DNA of 6,728 nt, from contig DBBK01000236.1 in the NCBI GenBank assembly GCA_002292165.1, forward strand, positions 8,816 through 15,543. Reading direction: 5' to 3'. The position numbers were made by a program, and so were the translations under genes. This stretch comes from Brevundimonas sp. UBA986. GTDB taxonomy: Bacteria > Pseudomonadota > Alphaproteobacteria > Caulobacterales > Caulobacteraceae. The notes beneath the pieces were generated by a model that saw only the letters and a program-made list of their open reading frames with translations, was not told the DNA's origin and did no database searches. Shown here piece by piece: positions 1-5,070 of this stretch (position 1 is the first letter of the stretch; every line of letters starts with the position of its first letter).

Positions 1-354
1 GACCGGCTCGAAGACCACCACCTCGTCGCCCGGCTGGACCACCGCGAGCACCGAGGCGGCGATGGCCTCGGTCGCGCCCGAGGTGATCAGCACCCCTTCG
101 GACGTCAGGGGAATGCCCTGCAGCCGCCCATAGTGCTCGACCACGGCGGCGCGCAGCTCAGGCAGGCCGCGCGAGGGGGCGTACTGGTTCGAGCCGTGCA
201 TCACGGCCTCAGCCGCCGCCCGCCTCAGATCCTCCGGCCCCGGAGCGTCCGGGAAGCCCTGACCCAGGTTGATCGCCCCGTGGGTCCGCGCCAGACCCGA
301 CATGGTCTCGAAGACCGTGACGGGCATGTTCTCGAAAACGGGATGGAAGCGCAT
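1..354 (-). CDS. PLP-dependent class I/II aminotransferase, N-terminal part (runs off left edge)
   Basis: This is the first 118 codons of a fold-type I aminotransferase, which transfers an amino group between an amino acid and a 2-oxo acid using pyridoxal phosphate in the cytoplasm. Visible family landmarks are INLGQGFPD (residues 28-36), NQYAPSRGLPELR (56-68) and the cofactor phosphate-binding turn TSGATEAI (91-98), followed by PGDEVVVFEP (108-117). This order matches the methionine/kynurenine aminotransferase (YbdL-like) and succinyldiaminopimelate aminotransferase (DapC-like) group; the fragment does not separate these. The Schiff-base lysine would lie outside the window. ATG at 354 is chosen because the protein then begins at the usual distance before the GQGFPD motif; the ribosome site is weak, and an in-frame TTG lies four codons upstream. 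It is divergent from the small gene at 498. Confidence 0.88.
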   Translation of the reverse strand, partial: MRFHPVFENMPVTVFETMSGLARTHGAINLGQGFPDAPGPEDLRRAAAEAVMHGSNQYAPSRGLPELRAAVVEHYGRLQGIPLTSEGVLITSGATEAIAASVLAVVQPGDEVVVFEPV

Positions 355-497
355 GGCCCGACCCAAGCCCGGGAACGCTCCGGTTTCAAGGCCCGAAGAC
401 ACCCGTCCCGGTTCTTATAACTTTGGTATGGGTTTTGATTAACCTTGTTCCGCAATGGCTCAGCCTGTGCGCAGGTAGAGGTCGGGAGGAACAAAAA

Positions 498-635
498 ATG
501 CTGATTCTGACGTCCGTGATCGCGCCGGTCGTGATCGCCTGCCTCATTCTTCCGTCGATCCGCGACACCCTGATCATCCACGACCGCCTCTATGGCCGGC
601 ACCGGGTGCGCAAGGACGAGCGCGATCGCCACTGA
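498..635 (+). CDS. Small single-span membrane protein, unknown function
   Basis: A 45-residue protein of unknown family. Residues 1-19 are hydrophobic (MLILTSVIAPVVIACLILP) and should form one membrane helix. The rest (about 22-45) is rich in Arg, Asp, His and Lys and would stay in the cytoplasm. The ATG at 498 is preferred over an upstream in-frame start at 423 because a strong Shine-Dalgarno GGAGGA (485-490) sits seven bases before it, followed by an A-rich spacer, and because the extension to 423 lacks such a site. The 143-base gap to the divergent aminotransferase start would hold both promoters; it includes an AT-rich stretch (about 415-447) but no promoter I can fix with confidence. The clear ribosome site and helix-plus-tail design argue for a real gene. 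Confidence 0.6.
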   Translation: MLILTSVIAPVVIACLILPSIRDTLIIHDRLYGRHRVRKDERDRH

Positions 636-653
636 GGCTCGCGGCGGGGCGAC

Positions 654-729
654 TGGTAGGCCTGGAGGGACTCGAACCCCCAACCAGACCGTTATGAGCG
701 GTCGGCTCTAACCATTGAGCTACAGGCCC
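654..729 (-). tRNA. tRNA with CAU anticodon, probably tRNA-Ile2 (lysidine-type)
   Basis: A full cloverleaf can be drawn, 76 bases including an encoded CCA (654-656 as TGG on the plus strand). The acceptor stem is GGGCCTG/CAGGCCT, with a G1-U72 wobble at the end and discriminator A73. The D stem is GCTC/GAGC with loop AATGGTTA, the anticodon stem is GACCG/CGGTC around loop CTCATAA, and the T arm is GGGGG-TTCGAGT-CCCTC. CAU may be elongator Met, initiator Met or Ile2. Initiator is unlikely because the run of three G-C pairs in the anticodon stem is absent. The eight-base D loop AATGGTTA resembles known Ile2 (CAU) tRNAs rather than elongator Met, whose loop is usually one base longer. If Ile2, C34 must be converted to lysidine by TilS to read AUA. 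Isotype is inference; the tRNA itself is clear. Confidence 0.93.
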
Positions 730-745
730 CCAAGGTCGAACGGTG

Positions 746-773
746 GGCCTAGCAGGGGATGGCCCGGCTGCAA
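746..773 (-). promoter_or_regulatory. Candidate Caulobacter-type housekeeping promoter for the tRNA
   Basis: Read on the minus strand, TTGCAGC (773-767) is followed by 13 bases and then GCTAGGCC (753-746). This resembles the Caulobacter housekeeping consensus as I recall it (TTGACGS, 10-14 bases, GCTANAWC): the first element agrees at about five of seven positions and the second at six of its seven defined positions. The -10 element ends 16 bases before the mature tRNA 5' end at 729, which suits a short leader removed by RNase P. Confidence 0.5.
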
Positions 774-924
774 AGCCGCCGCCAGTCTGTCGGCGATTTC
801 ATCCCGATGAACGAAGCCTGACCGTAAAGCTGACGTCGTCGTTCAGGCGCAATGCTCCAAAGGAACCCCCATGGCGGTCGCGCATTTCGCGGGCCGTTGC
901 AGGATCGTTCCCAGGAGACCCCAG

Positions 925-1686
925 ATGACCCTCAAACTCCGCACCCTGGCCCTCGGCGGCGCCCTGATGGCCGCGACCGCCCTGACGGCGCCCGCGGCCT
1001 TTGCCCAGTCGGTCGGCAACGCGCCGGTGAGCAGCACCATCCAGATGATCCAGACCCAGCCGTCGCTGAACCTGTCGGCGACGGGCGAGGTCAAGGTGGC
1101 GCCCGACATGGCGACCATCACCTTCGGCGTGGTCACCGAGGCCGCGACGGCCCAGGAGGCCATGGCCCAGAACGCGACCCGGATGACCCAGGTCGCCGCC
1201 GCCCTGCGCCGGGCCGGGATCGCCGAGCGCGACATCCAGACCTCGGGCCTGAACCTCCAGGCCCAGTACGACTACGTCCAGAACGAGCCGCCCAAGCTGC
1301 GCGGCTATCAGGCGACCAACCGGGTCACGGTCAACATCAACGACCTGACGAAGGTGGGCACGACCGCCGACGCCGTGGTCGCCGCGGGCGTCAACCAGAT
1401 CGACGGCATCTCCTTCGGCCTGAAGGATCCGAAGACGGCCGAGGATCAGGCCCGCCGTCTGGCCGTCCAGGCCCTGCAGGCCAAGGCGCGGCTCTATGCC
1501 GAGGCGCTCGGCGTCCAGCTGGGCGGCATCCGCTCGCTGAACGAGGGCGGCGGCTATACGCCCCAGCCGCCGATGCCGGTCTTCGCCATGGCGCGGATGC
1601 AGTCTGCGGGCGCCGACTCGACCCCGGTCTCGGCCGGCGAGCTGTCGGTGAAGATCGACATCACGGGCGTCTACGACATCCGCTAA
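925..1686 (+). CDS. SIMPL domain (DUF541) periplasmic protein
   Basis: A 253-aa exported protein of the SIMPL/DUF541 family, found in the periplasm or outer envelope of many Gram-negative bacteria. Some members (E. coli YggE) are linked to oxidative-stress tolerance, but no biochemical activity is settled for the family. Residues 1-27 form a Sec signal peptide with a cleavage-type AFA-QS end. The SIMPL domain runs from about residue 47 (SLNLSATGEVKVAPDMATIT) to the C-terminal strand VKIDITGVYDI, with the typical repeated-strand and helix pattern (AQEAMAQNA, ARRLAVQALQAKA). The ATG at 925 is chosen over an in-frame start at 871 because AGGAG (913-917) lies seven bases upstream and this start puts the signal peptide at the N-terminus. 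A GC-rich hairpin follows the stop; the dipeptidase gene comes next on the same strand. Confidence 0.88.
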   Translation: MTLKLRTLALGGALMAATALTAPAAFAQSVGNAPVSSTIQMIQTQPSLNLSATGEVKVAPDMATITFGVVTEAATAQEAMAQNATRMTQVAAALRRAGIAERDIQTSGLNLQAQYDYVQNEPPKLRGYQATNRVTVNINDLTKVGTTADAVVAAGVNQIDGISFGLKDPKTAEDQARRLAVQALQAKARLYAEALGVQLGGIRSLNEGGGYTPQPPMPVFAMARMQSAGADSTPVSAGELSVKIDITGVYDIR

Positions 1687-1707
1687 ACCGGACTTCATAG
1701 GCGGTTG

Positions 1708-1737
1708 AGGGCCGGGGCGTTGACGCGCCCCGGCCCT
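1708..1737 (+). terminator. Strong GC hairpin between the SIMPL and dipeptidase genes
   Basis: A perfect 12-bp stem AGGGCCGGGGCG (1708-1719) / CGCCCCGGCCCT (1726-1737) closes over a six-base loop, 22 bases after the SIMPL stop. The following bases (TTGGCCTGTTCT) are only mildly T-rich, so it is an imperfect intrinsic terminator. It could instead cap the 3' end of the mRNA or partly reduce read-through into the dipeptidase gene, which starts 36 bases further on. Confidence 0.6.
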
Positions 1738-1773
1738 TGGCCTGTTCTGGGCTTCCTGATCCGGAGGCCCCTG

Positions 1774-3021
1774 ATGATCCGCACCGCCCTTGTGACCGCG
1801 CTCTGCCTCGCGGCCGCCGCCAGCCCCGTTCTGGCGCAGGACGCGGCGGGGGAGGCGAGGGCGCGGCGGATCCTCGAGCGGACGCCGCTGATCGACGGGC
1901 ACAACGACCTGGCCGAGGCCCTGCGCGAGCGGTTCCACAACGACCCCTCGACCGTCGACCTGACCCGGAACCAGCTGGCGGCGGGCCTGCACACCGACAT
2001 CCCGCGCCTGAGGGCGGGCGGGATCGGGGCCCAGTTCTGGTCGGTCTATGTGACCGCCGACCAGCCGCCGGTCGAGGCGGCCAAACAGACCTTCGAACAG
2101 ATCGACACGGTCCGCCGGATCGTGGCCCTGCACCCCGACGTCTTCGAGCTGGCGACCACCGCCGACGACATCGAGCGCATCCACAAGGCCGGCAGGATCG
2201 CCAGCCTGATCGGGATGGAGGGGGGCTACGACATCGACGATTCGCTGGGCCTGCTGCGGGTCTTCTACGCCTCGGGGGCCCGGTACATGACCCTGACCCA
2301 TTCCAAGACGACCACCTGGGCCGACAGCGCCACCGATGCGCCGAAGTGGGGCGGGCTCAATCCGTTCGGCGAGGCGGTGGTGCGCGAGATGAACCGGCTG
2401 GGGATGATGGTCGACCTGTCGCACGTGTCGGAGGAGACCATGCAGGACGCCATCCGGGTCTCGGCGGCGCCGGTGATCTTCTCCCACTCCTCGGCGCGGG
2501 CGGTGACCGGCCATGCGCGCAACGTCCTCGACAGCGTGCTGGGGCTGATGCCGGCCAACGGCGGGATCGTCATGGTCACCTTCGTGCCGGGCTTCGTTTC
2601 GGAGGCGGTGCGCGGCTGGAACGCCGACAAGGCGGCCGAGACGGCGCGGCTCAAGACCCTGTGGCCCGGCGATCCGGACCGGGCGGCGAAGGACCTGGCC
2701 GACTGGACCACGGCCCACCCGGTCCCCCACGCCGCCGTCGCCGACGTCGTGGCCCACATCCAGCATGTGCGCGACGTGGCGGGAATCGACCACGTGGGTC
2801 TGGGCGGCGACTTCGACGGGGTCGAGAGCCTGCCGGACGGGATCACCGGCGTCGACGCCTATCCCGCCATCCTCGCCGCCCTGATGGCCGCCGGCTGGAC
2901 CGAGGCCGACATCCGCAAACTGGCCGGCGAGAACATGCTGCGGGTCATGCGGGCGGTCGAGGCCGTGGCGCGGGAGAAGGCCGGCGAGGCGCCGGGGATG
3001 GCGACCAATACGGCGGGGTGA
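1774..3021 (+). CDS. Membrane dipeptidase homologue, peptidase family M19, exported
   Basis: A 415-aa dipeptidase of the renal-dipeptidase (M19) family, a binuclear zinc enzyme of the amidohydrolase type that splits dipeptides, in several members including ones with a D-residue at the C-side. Metal ligands can be matched to human DPEP1: H43 and D45 in IDGHNDLAE, bridging E149 in GMEGGYDID, H217 in DLSHVSEE, H238 in FSHSSARA (21 residues after H217, the same spacing as H198-H219 in DPEP1) and D346 in GLGGDFDGV. Residues 1-22 are a Sec signal peptide ending VLA-QD; Cys11 is not in a good lipobox, so the mature enzyme is probably soluble in the periplasm. The ATG at 1774 has GGAGG (1763-1767) six bases upstream and directly begins the signal peptide. 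Substrate cannot be read from the sequence; peptidoglycan-derived or scavenged dipeptides are plausible. Confidence 0.93.
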   Translation: MIRTALVTALCLAAAASPVLAQDAAGEARARRILERTPLIDGHNDLAEALRERFHNDPSTVDLTRNQLAAGLHTDIPRLRAGGIGAQFWSVYVTADQPPVEAAKQTFEQIDTVRRIVALHPDVFELATTADDIERIHKAGRIASLIGMEGGYDIDDSLGLLRVFYASGARYMTLTHSKTTTWADSATDAPKWGGLNPFGEAVVREMNRLGMMVDLSHVSEETMQDAIRVSAAPVIFSHSSARAVTGHARNVLDSVLGLMPANGGIVMVTFVPGFVSEAVRGWNADKAAETARLKTLWPGDPDRAAKDLADWTTAHPVPHAAVADVVAHIQHVRDVAGIDHVGLGGDFDGVESLPDGITGVDAYPAILAALMAAGWTEADIRKLAGENMLRVMRAVEAVAREKAGEAPGMATNTAG

Positions 3022-3023
3022 TC

Positions 3024-3049
3024 TGGCCGCGCCGTCAAAAGGGCGGCCA
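3024..3049 (+). terminator. Weak hairpin right after the dipeptidase stop
   Basis: TGGCCGC (3024-3030) and GCGGCCA (3043-3049) form a perfect 7-bp stem with a 12-base loop, starting three bases after the stop codon. There is no T-run after it, so any terminator role is uncertain; it may only protect the mRNA end. Confidence 0.25.
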
Positions 3050-3065
3050 AACCGTGCCAAACCGT
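3046..3065 (+). repeat. Two tandem copies of GCCAAACCGT
   Basis: Two exact 10-base copies stand head to tail and are followed by a partial third (GCCAG). The 10-base period equals about one helical turn. They supply the first two of the five TGCCA words seen through 3177. Confidence 0.85.
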
Positions 3066-3155
3066 GCCAGGGCGCGGCGCTGTCAGTGCGCGAAACAGGG
3101 TGACAGACTGCCAAATCCTGCCACCGATATCGGGCGATTTCAGGGGGTTAGGATT

Positions 3156-3218
3156 CTCGGCGTCTGGCGGACTGCCAGATTATGCGAAATTCGGACGCCG
3201 AGCCTGAGGGCGGCTCGG
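3156..3218 (+). repeat. Nested and mutually exclusive inverted repeats
   Basis: CTCGGCGTC (3156-3164) is an exact inverted match of GACGCCGAG (3194-3202), a 9-bp stem. Inside it lies TCTGGC-GGACT-GCCAGA (3163-3179), a 6-bp stem with a 5-base loop that shares two bases with the outer arm. CCGAGCC (3198-3204) also pairs exactly with GGCTCGG (3212-3218), 7 bp with a 7-base loop. The middle segment 3198-3202 can therefore pair with either side but not both, an arrangement seen in attenuators and switching RNAs. No U-run or downstream same-strand gene supports such a role directly. Confidence 0.55.
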
Positions 3219-3252
3219 GACAGGGCTGGATGTCAAAGACCGCCGTGGAAGT

Positions 3253-3271
3253 GGGCGGGGATGGGTGAGGG
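3253..3271 (+). other. G-quadruplex-type motif
   Basis: GGGCGGGGATGGGTGAGGG has four G-runs of three or more separated by loops of one to three bases, matching the standard intramolecular G4 pattern on the plus strand. It lies beyond the end of the dipeptidase gene and beyond the minus-strand lipoprotein gene, so it could affect transcript ends or polymerase movement. In a GC-rich genome it may be chance. Confidence 0.5.
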
Positions 3272-3364
3272 CGCAAGGTGTGGGTAGGATTAAATTCTTA
3301 CGTTGAGCCGTGGGTATACGTGACAGGTTCGCACTCGCGCGCGCCGCTGGGTCCCCCGGTCTGC

Positions 3365-3378
3365 GCCGCAAGAGCGGC
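3365..3378 (-). terminator. Short hairpin downstream of the lipoprotein gene
   Basis: GCCGC and GCGGC form a 5-bp stem over a four-base loop, 26 bases past the minus-strand stop codon at 3405. On the minus strand it is followed by GCAG rather than a T-run, so it is at best a weak terminator. Confidence 0.2.
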
Positions 3379-3404
3379 TTGCCGGAGGATGACGATAGCT
3401 CACC

Positions 3405-3944
3405 TCACCGCCCGGCGGCCGCCATCTCCGCCTGGCGATAGGGCCATTCTTCGGTCAGCCGGCATTCGATGACACGGGGTGTGCGGGCCAGTTCGGCGAC
3501 CAGGGTGTCGAACTGCTCGCATTGGATGCGATCCGCCTCGGGCTTCTGCGTGCTGGTGTTCACATTGGCGATGATCTTGTCGTAGCCGCCGTTTCCCAGA
3601 AATCGCGACTTCACCTTCATGCCGGAGAATGTCACGTCGCCGCTTCGGTTGACCCAGATGTTCCGCGTCGGCCCCATGGTGATCCACGACCACCAGTCCG
3701 GCGTCTCTCCCACCTCCGCGACCTTGAGCGGCAGGACCGAGATCCGAACACGGCTGTCGTTCGCCGCCAGCCGCTCCGCCGCCCTGGGGCTGATCCGGAG
3801 CTGGAAGGTGAAATCGGGCAGGGGCTTCGGGGAGAGCGGGCTCGAATTGTCCACCGCTTTCTGAAGCCCGTCATCCTCGCAGGACATCAGACAGGCCGAG
3901 GTGAGGGCGAGGCCCAGCCCCAGGGCGCCGCGCGACAGCCTCAC
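3405..3944 (-). CDS. Predicted lipoprotein of unknown family, coupled to the SUKH gene
   Basis: A 179-aa protein I do not recognise. Residues 1-21 form a signal peptide; the best lipobox is LMSC, giving lipidated Cys22, although Met at -2 is unusual and Cys18 (TSAC) is an alternative. A Pro/Ser linker (33-43) leads to a region from 44 with alternating strand-like stretches (FTFQLRI, RVRISVLPL, NIWVNRSGDVTFSGMKVKS), suggestive of a beta-sandwich, then a helical segment with Cys142 and Cys161 that could form a disulfide in the periplasm. The start is GTG at 3944: its GTGA overlaps the TGA of the upstream SUKH gene, which implies translational coupling, and it begins exactly at the signal peptide. 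Longer in-frame extension to 4280 would be low-complexity Arg/Gly/Pro sequence antisense-like to the SUKH frame and is rejected. A sampled stretch is less GC-rich than the neighbouring genes. Confidence 0.75.
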   Translation of the reverse strand: MRLSRGALGLGLALTSACLMSCEDDGLQKAVDNSSPLSPKPLPDFTFQLRISPRAAERLAANDSRVRISVLPLKVAEVGETPDWWSWITMGPTRNIWVNRSGDVTFSGMKVKSRFLGNGGYDKIIANVNTSTQKPEADRIQCEQFDTLVAELARTPRVIECRLTEEWPYRQAEMAAAGR

Positions 3945-4594
3945 CCGTTGAGCTCGACGAGATCGGACCAGAACGGAATCCGTTTGATGTGACGGGGCAA
4001 GGGGCGGGTCGGATGTCCGAACTCGCGCTCGAAATAGTCCGCCAGATCGGCGCCGTAGTAGATCACATCGGACTGGTGGACGGAGAGAACCGGGTTGCCG
4101 GCCTCGTGGGGCTCCGCCGGAAGATAGCGGTGCGAAACCAGCGGGATTAGTTTCGGAGCCGCGTTCACGATCGCCGTCAGCGCCTCCGCCCGAGCCTCCG
4201 GGGTCCTGGGGCGATCGCCCCATCCCGACTGCCACAGGGCGTTGTTCTCGACATCGAACAGAAGGCCCTCGAGAGGCCATCTCAACATGTCACGGATTTG
4301 CGTCTCATCGGTCCGCCAGTCGTAGCCCTGCGCTGGTCGGCGCTCGCGCAGAAGCGCGACGAGATCGGGCGGGAACACCAGATCGAATTTTTCTTGCGCC
4401 TCATCGAGTTCGGCTTGGGAATAGCCCTTCGCCCAGACGTCCTTGCCCGTCCCGGGCGCGGGGCGATCCTCATCGACCAGACCGATCCGGTAGTCGACAG
4501 GCTGACCTTCAGCGCGGGGCGAGTTCGCGGCGGTCGAGCAGCCCGCCAGCATCGCGCCCAGCCCCAGAGTAAAGTTTCGACGCCCTGTCCCCAT
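3941..4594 (-). CDS. SUKH (SMI1/KNR4-like) domain lipoprotein with Tat signal
   Basis: A 217-aa protein. Residues 1-19 read MGTGRRNFTLGLGAMLAGC: a twin-arginine motif (R5R6-N-F) followed by a short hydrophobic stretch and a classical lipobox LAGC with Cys19, then Ser at +2. About 60-195 resemble the SMI1/KNR4 (SUKH) fold: KFDLVFPPDLVALLRER (69-85), RWPLEGLLFDVENNALW (105-121), APKLIPLVSHRYLP (146-159) and the conserved block GNPVLSVHQSDVIYYGADL (166-184). SUKH proteins are mostly cytoplasmic; many neutralise toxin domains of polymorphic or contact-dependent toxins. Here export and lipid anchoring would place it in the periplasm. ATG at 4594 is favoured over a TTG at 4630 because it places the RR motif near the N-terminus. 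The next gene overlaps its stop by four bases. Family assignment is by motif memory; the actual role is unknown. Confidence 0.75.
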   Translation of the reverse strand: MGTGRRNFTLGLGAMLAGCSTAANSPRAEGQPVDYRIGLVDEDRPAPGTGKDVWAKGYSQAELDEAQEKFDLVFPPDLVALLRERRPAQGYDWRTDETQIRDMLRWPLEGLLFDVENNALWQSGWGDRPRTPEARAEALTAIVNAAPKLIPLVSHRYLPAEPHEAGNPVLSVHQSDVIYYGADLADYFEREFGHPTRPLPRHIKRIPFWSDLVELNG

Positions 4595-4663
4595 GTCCAA
4601 CCTGTATCGCGTGGATGTCGCAACCGCCAAGGCTTACCGTAGAGGATGACGGGGGTGGGCGGT

Positions 4664-4930
4664 TCAGGTCTTGATGGAAGCCTGATGCACCATCCCGGCG
4701 AAGTCGCTGAACGTCGCCCCGGGGTGAGACCGCAGCAGGGCGAGCCCGGCCTCGGTCCATGTCCCGCCTCGTCCGTCCAGCTTTACGAGCCCATGCCCGA
4801 CGAGAAGATCGACCGCATCCTCGCCCGCGCTCATGCACATATGGTCAAGGCCGCCCTCCGGGCTCTCGGAGAGGTATTGGTCGCACATCCAGGCGAGGGA
4901 ACGCAGAAGGTGGAATTCGGTCTCGGTCAT
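4664..4930 (-). CDS. Hypothetical 88-aa protein, possibly winged-helix-like
   Basis: A short cytoplasmic protein of unrecognised family with no signal peptide or membrane segment. Two helical stretches (FHLLRSLAWMCDQYLSE and EDAVDLLVGHGLVKLD, about 6-22 and 37-52) are followed by RGGTWTEAGLALLRSH (about 54-69), an order that resembles small winged-helix domains in which a helix-turn-helix ends in a two-strand wing. This is only a shape impression. The ATG at 4930 has GGTGAG four bases upstream as ribosome site; an in-frame TTG at 4948 is less likely. It is the first of three same-strand genes, with 69 bases to the SUKH gene start. That gap has no obvious terminator, so the three may be co-transcribed. 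Confidence 0.6.
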   Translation of the reverse strand: MTETEFHLLRSLAWMCDQYLSESPEGGLDHMCMSAGEDAVDLLVGHGLVKLDGRGGTWTEAGLALLRSHPGATFSDFAGMVHQASIKT

Positions 4931-5021
4931 TTGCTCACCCTGCACCAAAGGACGCCGTCAGCAATGGGGCGAGCCTGAGGGGCGCCACCCCCGCTGACGA
5001 AACCTGACGCCCGCTTGCCTC

Positions 5022-5053
5022 CCACGGGGACGCCTCCATCTGATCTCCCGTGG
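5022..5053 (+). repeat. Inverted repeat in the leader of the 5071 gene
   Basis: CCACGGG (5022-5028) pairs exactly with CCCGTGG (5047-5053), with an 18-base spacer. The second arm ends five bases before the GGAGG ribosome site (5059-5063) of the next gene, so a folded leader could influence its translation. It may also be chance in GC-rich DNA. Confidence 0.35.
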
Positions 5054-5070
5054 TTGTCGGAGGGTGAGCC

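Larger units (their letters stand above)
3022..3404. other. Gene-free region between convergent genes, with many small repeats
   Basis: No reading frame here has both a ribosome site and protein-like composition. The stretch lies between the tails of the dipeptidase gene (plus) and the lipoprotein gene (minus). It contains a 10-bp tandem repeat (3046-3065), five TGCCA words spaced in a regular way (3055-3177), nested and competing inverted repeats (3156-3218), a G-quadruplex-type motif (3253-3271), an AT-rich patch (about 3288-3302) and a short GC hairpin (3365-3378). It may hold terminators, protein-binding sites or an unannotated small RNA; the sequence alone does not decide. Confidence 0.6.

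Noticed and set aside
423..497. Upstream start for the small membrane protein
   Set aside because: No ribosome site before it, and the extension crosses the real Shine-Dalgarno of the ATG at 498.
654..729. The tRNA as an integration site for a mobile element
   Set aside because: I saw no second copy of the tRNA end, no integrase and no transposase anywhere in the window.
799..3114. A 771-codon open frame on the minus strand across the SIMPL and dipeptidase genes
   Set aside because: It is antisense to two well-supported genes, its translation is low-complexity (Arg, Gly, His, Asp, Val) with no domain, and long antisense frames are normal in GC-rich genomes.
1737..3287. A 516-codon plus-strand frame overlapping the dipeptidase
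   Set aside because: Its translation is repetitive Arg/Gly/Pro/Asp sequence in another frame of a gene with all metal ligands intact.
3180..3472. Short frames on both strands in the gene-free gap
   Set aside because: No usable ribosome sites and low-complexity products; the plus-strand ATG near 3389 has a GGAGG directly touching it, too close to work.
3945..4280. N-terminal extension of the second lipoprotein
   Set aside because: The extension lies inside the SUKH gene, is Arg/Gly/Pro-rich, and would bury a clear signal peptide; the GTG overlapping the SUKH stop is a better start.
4957..4998. GTCAGC/GCTGAC inverted repeat between the 88-aa gene and the 5071 gene
   Set aside because: Only six base pairs across 30 bases; expected by chance at this GC content.
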